Part shown: piece after piece, positions 30,609-34,178 of the stretch
How positions within the stretch are numbered: position 1 is the first letter of the stretch
How the letters are laid out: every line of letters starts with the position of its first letter
The notes under the pieces: model-generated
Told to the model about the DNA's origin: nothing
Database searches by the model: none
The model's input: only the letters and a program-made list of their open reading frames with translations
Source of the DNA: a bacterium
GTDB taxonomy: Bacteria; Margulisbacteria; Marinamargulisbacteria; JABGVJ01
Assembly (NCBI GenBank): GCA_018646105.1
Contig: JABGVJ010000048.1
Location: 1-34,178, forward strand
Length of the DNA: 34,178 nt
Reading direction: 5' to 3'
Translations under genes and position numbers: made by a program

Positions 30609-31553
30609 TTACCATATTCGTGTACTCGCTGTAAATAGGTCTAAATCTAAATATTTATTGGGTTTAATAGCTTTGCCCCAGCGGGTGATTTCGTAATGGA
30701 TATGTGGGCCTGTGGAGATGCCTGTGGATCCTATGGTAGCGATGACTTGGCCTTTTTTAATGATAGCGCCTTTTTTGGTTAAGATTTTAGAAGCATGTGC
30801 GTAGACTGTGCGGTATCCATAACCATGATCCAGAATAACTGCTAAGCCGTAGCCTCCAGCCCAACCATTAAAAATGACGACGCCATCTGCGGTGGCTTTG
30901 ATAGGGGCCCCGAGCCAGCAAGGAATGTCTACTCCTTTATGAAATTGTCTTCTGCGGGTGATGGGATGTGTTCGCCAACCGTAGCGAGATAAAATGCGTC
31001 CGTAAACTGGCCAAATAGAGGGAGTGGCATCAAATCTTTTTTTGTAAAGAACGATTTTTTTATTGAGGCTCTGAAAAGAAACTTGAAACTCATTGGTTAT
31101 TTGCTCAAGAAAGATTAGTTTTTTAGCGGAAGAGAGAAGTGTTTGGGATGAGTTTTTTTCTATTTTTTGAAATGTTTGTGCTATTAAGGAGATTTTTTTA
31201 CGGAGTTTTTTTTTTGAGGACGCGCGTTCGCCGATTAAGTAACGTAATTCGCTCTCTTCACTGAGAAGAGATTCTAATTTGTTTTTTAAATTTGTAATTT
31301 CTTGATTAATGAGTTGAATTTGTTTTTCTTGCGTTTGGTTTTTTTTCTGAGTGGTTTTTTGTTGGCTGAGTTGAAAAGAAGATTTAGAGACATAAAAAAA
31401 AGAGCCACTAATAAAAATGGTGAGTAGCGCTAAACTACAAATTATCCAGATCAAAGCCTGGAATGAAAAGCGAATGTTTAGGCTTTTACGACCTTTTGGT
31501 GTGATAATAATAAAAGAGATATATTTTTTAGGATTTAGTTCGAAATCTTTCAT
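30609..31553 (-). CDS. M23 family peptidoglycan endopeptidase with coiled coil
   Basis: 314 residues. A cytoplasmic head, one membrane segment (about 32-53, ALIWIICSLALLTIFISGSF), a long periplasmic coiled coil (about 60-165, Gln/Lys/Glu rich) and a LytM/M23 domain at the end: HKGVDIP (zinc His and Asp), YGLAVILDHG, YAHAS and GPHIHYEI (zinc HxH). All zinc ligands are kept, so it should be active, unlike EnvC-type activators. The start is set by the only in-frame Met, but it lacks a ribosome site: 14 A lie between the CCA end of tRNA-Pro and the ATG, so initiation here is unusual. Confidence 0.93.
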   Translation of the reverse strand: MKDFELNPKKYISFIIITPKGRKSLNIRFSFQALIWIICSLALLTIFISGSFFYVSKSSFQLSQQKTTQKKNQTQEKQIQLINQEITNLKNKLESLLSEESELRYLIGERASSKKKLRKKISLIAQTFQKIEKNSSQTLLSSAKKLIFLEQITNEFQVSFQSLNKKIVLYKKRFDATPSIWPVYGRILSRYGWRTHPITRRRQFHKGVDIPCWLGAPIKATADGVVIFNGWAGGYGLAVILDHGYGYRTVYAHASKILTKKGAIIKKGQVIATIGSTGISTGPHIHYEITRWGKAIKPNKYLDLDLFTASTRIW

Positions 31554-31566
31554 TTTTTTTTTTTTT

Positions 31567-31643
31567 TGGTCGGAGCGACTGGATTTGAACCAGCGACCCC
31601 TAGTACCCCATACTAGTGCGCTACCAAGCTACGCCACGCTCCG
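31567..31643 (-). tRNA. tRNA-Pro (anticodon GGG), CCA encoded, overlapping the end of ftsH
   Basis: Read on the minus strand, acceptor CGGAGCG (31643-31637) pairs with CGCTCCG (31577-31571), discriminator A31570, CCA 31569-31567. The anticodon stem CTAGT/ACTAG encloses ATGGGGT with anticodon GGG (31609-31607). T-arm GGTTCAAATCC is present. Its first 15 bases (31643-31629) also encode the last four residues and the stop codon of ftsH. It is followed by an A run leading straight into the M23 peptidase ATG. Confidence 0.95.
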
Positions 31644-33506
31644 ACTAGTTTTTTTCTTTTTTGTTAATAATATTTTATCAAGTTCTTCACTATCCAGCAC
31701 TTCTTTTTCAATTAAAACTTCGGCTATCTTGGTGAGTTTGGCTTTGTTTTTACTAATAAGTTGATAAGTGTGTTGATAAGAAGTTTCTATAATGTTACTT
31801 ATTTCATCATCTATTTTAGTGGCAGTACTTTCTGAATAATCTTTGGAATGGTCTGAATAATCTTTGCCTAAGAAAACCTGAGGATTATCTTTGCCAAATT
31901 TACGGAGTCCTAGTTTTTTACTCATACCGTAGTTACAGATATAGTTACGGGCGAGATCAGTGGCTTTGCTAATGTCATTAGAAGCACCGGAAGTAATAGA
32001 ATTGTTACTGAATTGGATTTCTTCCGCTATTCTACCGCCTAAAAGAATTTTGATTTGATTCTCAATTTCTTCTTTGGTAACTAAGTTTTTATCTTGTTCG
32101 GGTAGCTGTAAAGTATAGCCTAGAGCGAGCCCACGAGAACAGATGGAGATTTTATGTACAGGGTCGGTATTGGGAAGTAGTTTTGCAGCTAAAGCGTGGC
32201 CGGCTTCATGGTAGGCAATAATAGCTTTTTCATGCTCGGAAATTACTTTGGATTTTTTTTCCGGGCCAGCGATGATGCGATCTGTGGCATCTTCTAATTC
32301 TGCAAAAGAAATTTCTTTTTTGTTTTCACGAGCTGTAAGGAGGGCGGCTTCGTTTACTAAATTAGCTAGGTCGGCACCTGTAAAACCAGGTGTACGGCGA
32401 GCAATAACTTTTAGATCGGTTTTTTTGGCAAATTTTTTGTTTTTTGAATGAATTTTGAGGATGTCCAAACGGCCTTTAATATCTGGTTTGTCTACCACAA
32501 TTTGACGATCGAAACGACCGGAGCGTAAAAGGGCAGGGTCTAAAATATCAGGACGATTCGTAGCAGCTATAATAATAATGCTGGCTTTTTCGTCAAACCC
32601 ATCCATTTCTACTAAAAGTTGGTTTAAGGTTTGTTCTCTTTCGTCATGACCGCCGCCAAGACCAGCGCCGCGATGACGGCCTACAGCGTCAATTTCGTCG
32701 ACAAAGATAATACTAGGCTGGCTTTTTTCGGCTTGCTTAAACAGATCACGTACGCGTGAAGCTCCGACGCCAACAAACATTTCTACAAATTCGGAACCGG
32801 ATAAGCTGAAAAAAGGAACATTTGCTTCCCCAGCTACCGCTTTGGCTAAAAGGGTTTTACCTGTACCTGGAGCGCCTACCAATAAAACTCCTTTAGGTAT
32901 TTTTGCACCGAGAGCTTGGTATTTTTTTGGGCGTTTGAGAAAGTCTACGATTTCTTGTAATTCTTCTACGGCTTCTTGAACACCGGCAACGTCTTTGAAG
33001 GTAGTCTGTTTGTTTTTGTCTTTTTTTTGCAGTAAAGAAGCTTTGCTTTTACCAAAAGAAAGAGCTTGATTATTAGCGCCTTGGGCTTGTCTGAAAATAA
33101 AAAACCAAAGGAAACCGATTAATAAAAATGGAAAAACAGTCTGTAAAAAAACGCTCCAAAACCAATTGGAATTGGTGGGGTCAACTTTAATGTCGATACC
33201 TTTGGTTTTTAAATCATTGATTAGTTCCGGATAAGCCAGGAAATGGGTTTTGAACAAGGTTCCATTTTTTTCTTCGCCGATAATGAGGTTTTCTGAAGTT
33301 TTAATAGTTACGGTTTTTATTTTGTTTTGACTGAGCTCTTCCATAAACTGACTAAAATCTTTGGAAACAGGACCTTTAGCGCCTGTAAAATAAGATGAGA
33401 AAATAGAGAGCAGAGCTAAAGCAAGTAAGGTATACCAAATTAAGTTTTTTAAATTTTTTTTCGGGCTGGTTTTTTTTGTTGGTTTTTGTTTTTTCTTTTT
33501 TAGCAT
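31629..33506 (-). CDS. ftsH: ATP-dependent membrane zinc protease FtsH
   Basis: 625 residues. A lysine-rich head, membrane segment 1 (about 22-41), a periplasmic domain, membrane segment 2 (about 116-138), then the AAA domain: Walker A GAPGTGKT (211-218), Walker [16 protein letters not shown] (267-279) and the arginine finger region [10 protein letters not shown]. The zinc protease carries His433-Glu434-x-x-His437 in HEAGHALA. FtsH degrades membrane and regulatory proteins. The C-terminal residues Arg-Ser-Val-Ala and the stop codon lie within the tRNA-Pro gene. It starts 4 bases after the tyrS stop. Confidence 0.97.
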   Translation of the reverse strand: MLKKKKQKPTKKTSPKKNLKNLIWYTLLALALLSIFSSYFTGAKGPVSKDFSQFMEELSQNKIKTVTIKTSENLIIGEEKNGTLFKTHFLAYPELINDLKTKGIDIKVDPTNSNWFWSVFLQTVFPFLLIGFLWFFIFRQAQGANNQALSFGKSKASLLQKKDKNKQTTFKDVAGVQEAVEELQEIVDFLKRPKKYQALGAKIPKGVLLVGAPGTGKTLLAKAVAGEANVPFFSLSGSEFVEMFVGVGASRVRDLFKQAEKSQPSIIFVDEIDAVGRHRGAGLGGGHDEREQTLNQLLVEMDGFDEKASIIIIAATNRPDILDPALLRSGRFDRQIVVDKPDIKGRLDILKIHSKNKKFAKKTDLKVIARRTPGFTGADLANLVNEAALLTARENKKEISFAELEDATDRIIAGPEKKSKVISEHEKAIIAYHEAGHALAAKLLPNTDPVHKISICSRGLALGYTLQLPEQDKNLVTKEEIENQIKILLGGRIAEEIQFSNNSITSGASNDISKATDLARNYICNYGMSKKLGLRKFGKDNPQVFLGKDYSDHSKDYSESTATKIDDEISNIIETSYQHTYQLISKNKAKLTKIAEVLIEKEVLDSEELDKILLTKKKKTSRSVA

Positions 33507-33510
33507 AATT

Positions 33511-34178
33511 TTATTGAAATCCTAATACTTTCTCTTGAAGCTTTTTAGCTTCTTGGTTGGTTTTAAAATGGGTGCGAACAGGGTCGAGACATAGATTGAT
33601 ATATTTGGTCATAGATTGTTTGATATCTAAAGGATGAATTTCTTTTTTAAGATAAAGTGTGCGTAATTCGTCATAATTTTTGATGGTTAAGGATCCACCA
33701 TATTTAGCCGGCCTTTCTATAATAATTTCGGGGAATTTTTTGAAGACGATATATTTAGCATATTCTAAAACAGGGTTGTCTTCTTCGATACCTTCGGGGC
33801 AATAAGCTTTTTTGAATTTAGCCGCAACTTGTTCTGCAGTATCGGTCATAAAGATAGCTGTTTCTGGTTTTGATTTAGACATTTTCAAGGCTATTTTTCT
33901 TTCTACGCCTTCCAGATCAGTTTGCTTGAAACGTAGGCCAAGTAACATATGATGGTGAATAGCGATTGGAGGTTTTAAACCTAGTTTAGGAAAAATGTCT
34001 CGGGCGAGCATATTTACTTTTCTTTGATCAAGGCCAAGTTGGGCAATATCTACGTTAAGATGATGGATGTCTGCAGCTTGCATAAGAGGATATAAAATTT
34101 GAGAGCTGGAATTAGACATGCTTTCTTCACGACCCATGATTTGAGAACATTTGAGCACTCTTTTGACATTGGCGTTCA
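33511..34178 (-). CDS. tyrS: Tyrosyl-tRNA synthetase of archaeal/eukaryal type (5' end outside the window)
   Basis: The frame is open to the right edge (NANVKRVLKCSQIMGREE upstream of the GTG at 34158), so the N-terminus with the HIGH motif is missing. The 222 visible residues follow the archaeal/eukaryal TyrRS pattern, not the bacterial one: QILYPLMQAADIHHLNVDIA, GLDQRKVNMLARDIFPKLG, KIALKMSKSKPETAIFM with the KMSKS loop, and KKAYCPEGIEEDNPVLEYAK. Bacterial TyrRS would carry KFGKT/KMGKS-type loops with different context and an S4 domain at the end; here the chain ends soon after LCLDPVRTHFKT with no S4 domain. It charges tRNA-Tyr. TrpRS of archaeal type was considered, but the NPVLEYAK context fits TyrRS better. 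Confidence 0.85.
   Translation of the reverse strand, partial: NANVKRVLKCSQIMGREESMSNSSSQILYPLMQAADIHHLNVDIAQLGLDQRKVNMLARDIFPKLGLKPPIAIHHHMLLGLRFKQTDLEGVERKIALKMSKSKPETAIFMTDTAEQVAAKFKKAYCPEGIEEDNPVLEYAKYIVFKKFPEIIIERPAKYGGSLTIKNYDELRTLYLKKEIHPLDIKQSMTKYINLCLDPVRTHFKTNQEAKKLQEKVLGFQ

Overview
The window is AT-rich bacterial chromosome with dense, short-spaced genes, frequent TTG/GTG starts and many 1-4 base stop/start overlaps. A diderm cell is suggested by a protein at the left edge that ends like an outer-membrane beta-barrel, by type II secretion/type IV pilus-like genes and by flagellar-type export genes. The mix of an LCP (LytR-CpsA-Psr) protein, bactofilin, pyruvate phosphate dikinase and an archaeal-type tyrosyl-tRNA synthetase does not look like a well-known model group. 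An uncultured lineage near Margulisbacteria/Cyanobacteria would fit, but that placement is inference only.

Layout. 1-314: tail of an outer-membrane-type protein and its terminator. 418-3025: yqeK, LCP protein, rsfS and tRNA-Ala(GGC) as one tight unit. 3026-5944: an accessory patch with a long inverted repeat touching the tRNA 3' end, a single-domain response regulator, a run of back-to-back hairpins, a JAMM/RadC-like protein, an ankyrin protein converging on it, and about 320 noncoding bases with a LacI-family-like palindrome. 5945-11432: ppdK, dnaG, rpoD and a CAU tRNA, with a strong hairpin inside the start of dnaG. 11459-15004: smpB (minus), ftsL-like and ftsI (plus), and a glmU homologue lacking most of the acetyltransferase half (minus).

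15206-26984 is the most unusual block: a plus-strand run opened by a CofG-like radical SAM enzyme, then a FliK-like protein, a FlgD-like fragment protein, FliM, FliN, FliO, FliP, an exported protein of unknown function, FliQ, FliR, FlhB, FlhA, an 86-residue orphan and a FliA-type sigma factor. It encodes the complete membrane export gate set (FliOPQR, FlhA, FlhB) and C-ring parts, but no hook, rod, filament, ATPase or chemotaxis gene. FliM has a very acidic tail, FliN a very lysine-rich head, and FliM lacks the usual CheY-binding peptide.

27028-34178 is a minus-strand run: tyrS (archaeal type, cut by the right edge), ftsH, tRNA-Pro(GGG), M23 peptidase, bactofilin, rsmI, tatD, gspF-like and gspG-like pseudopilin. 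The ftsH stop codon lies inside the tRNA-Pro gene. All three tRNAs sit directly behind protein genes on the same strand, so tRNA processing probably defines the ends of these mRNAs.
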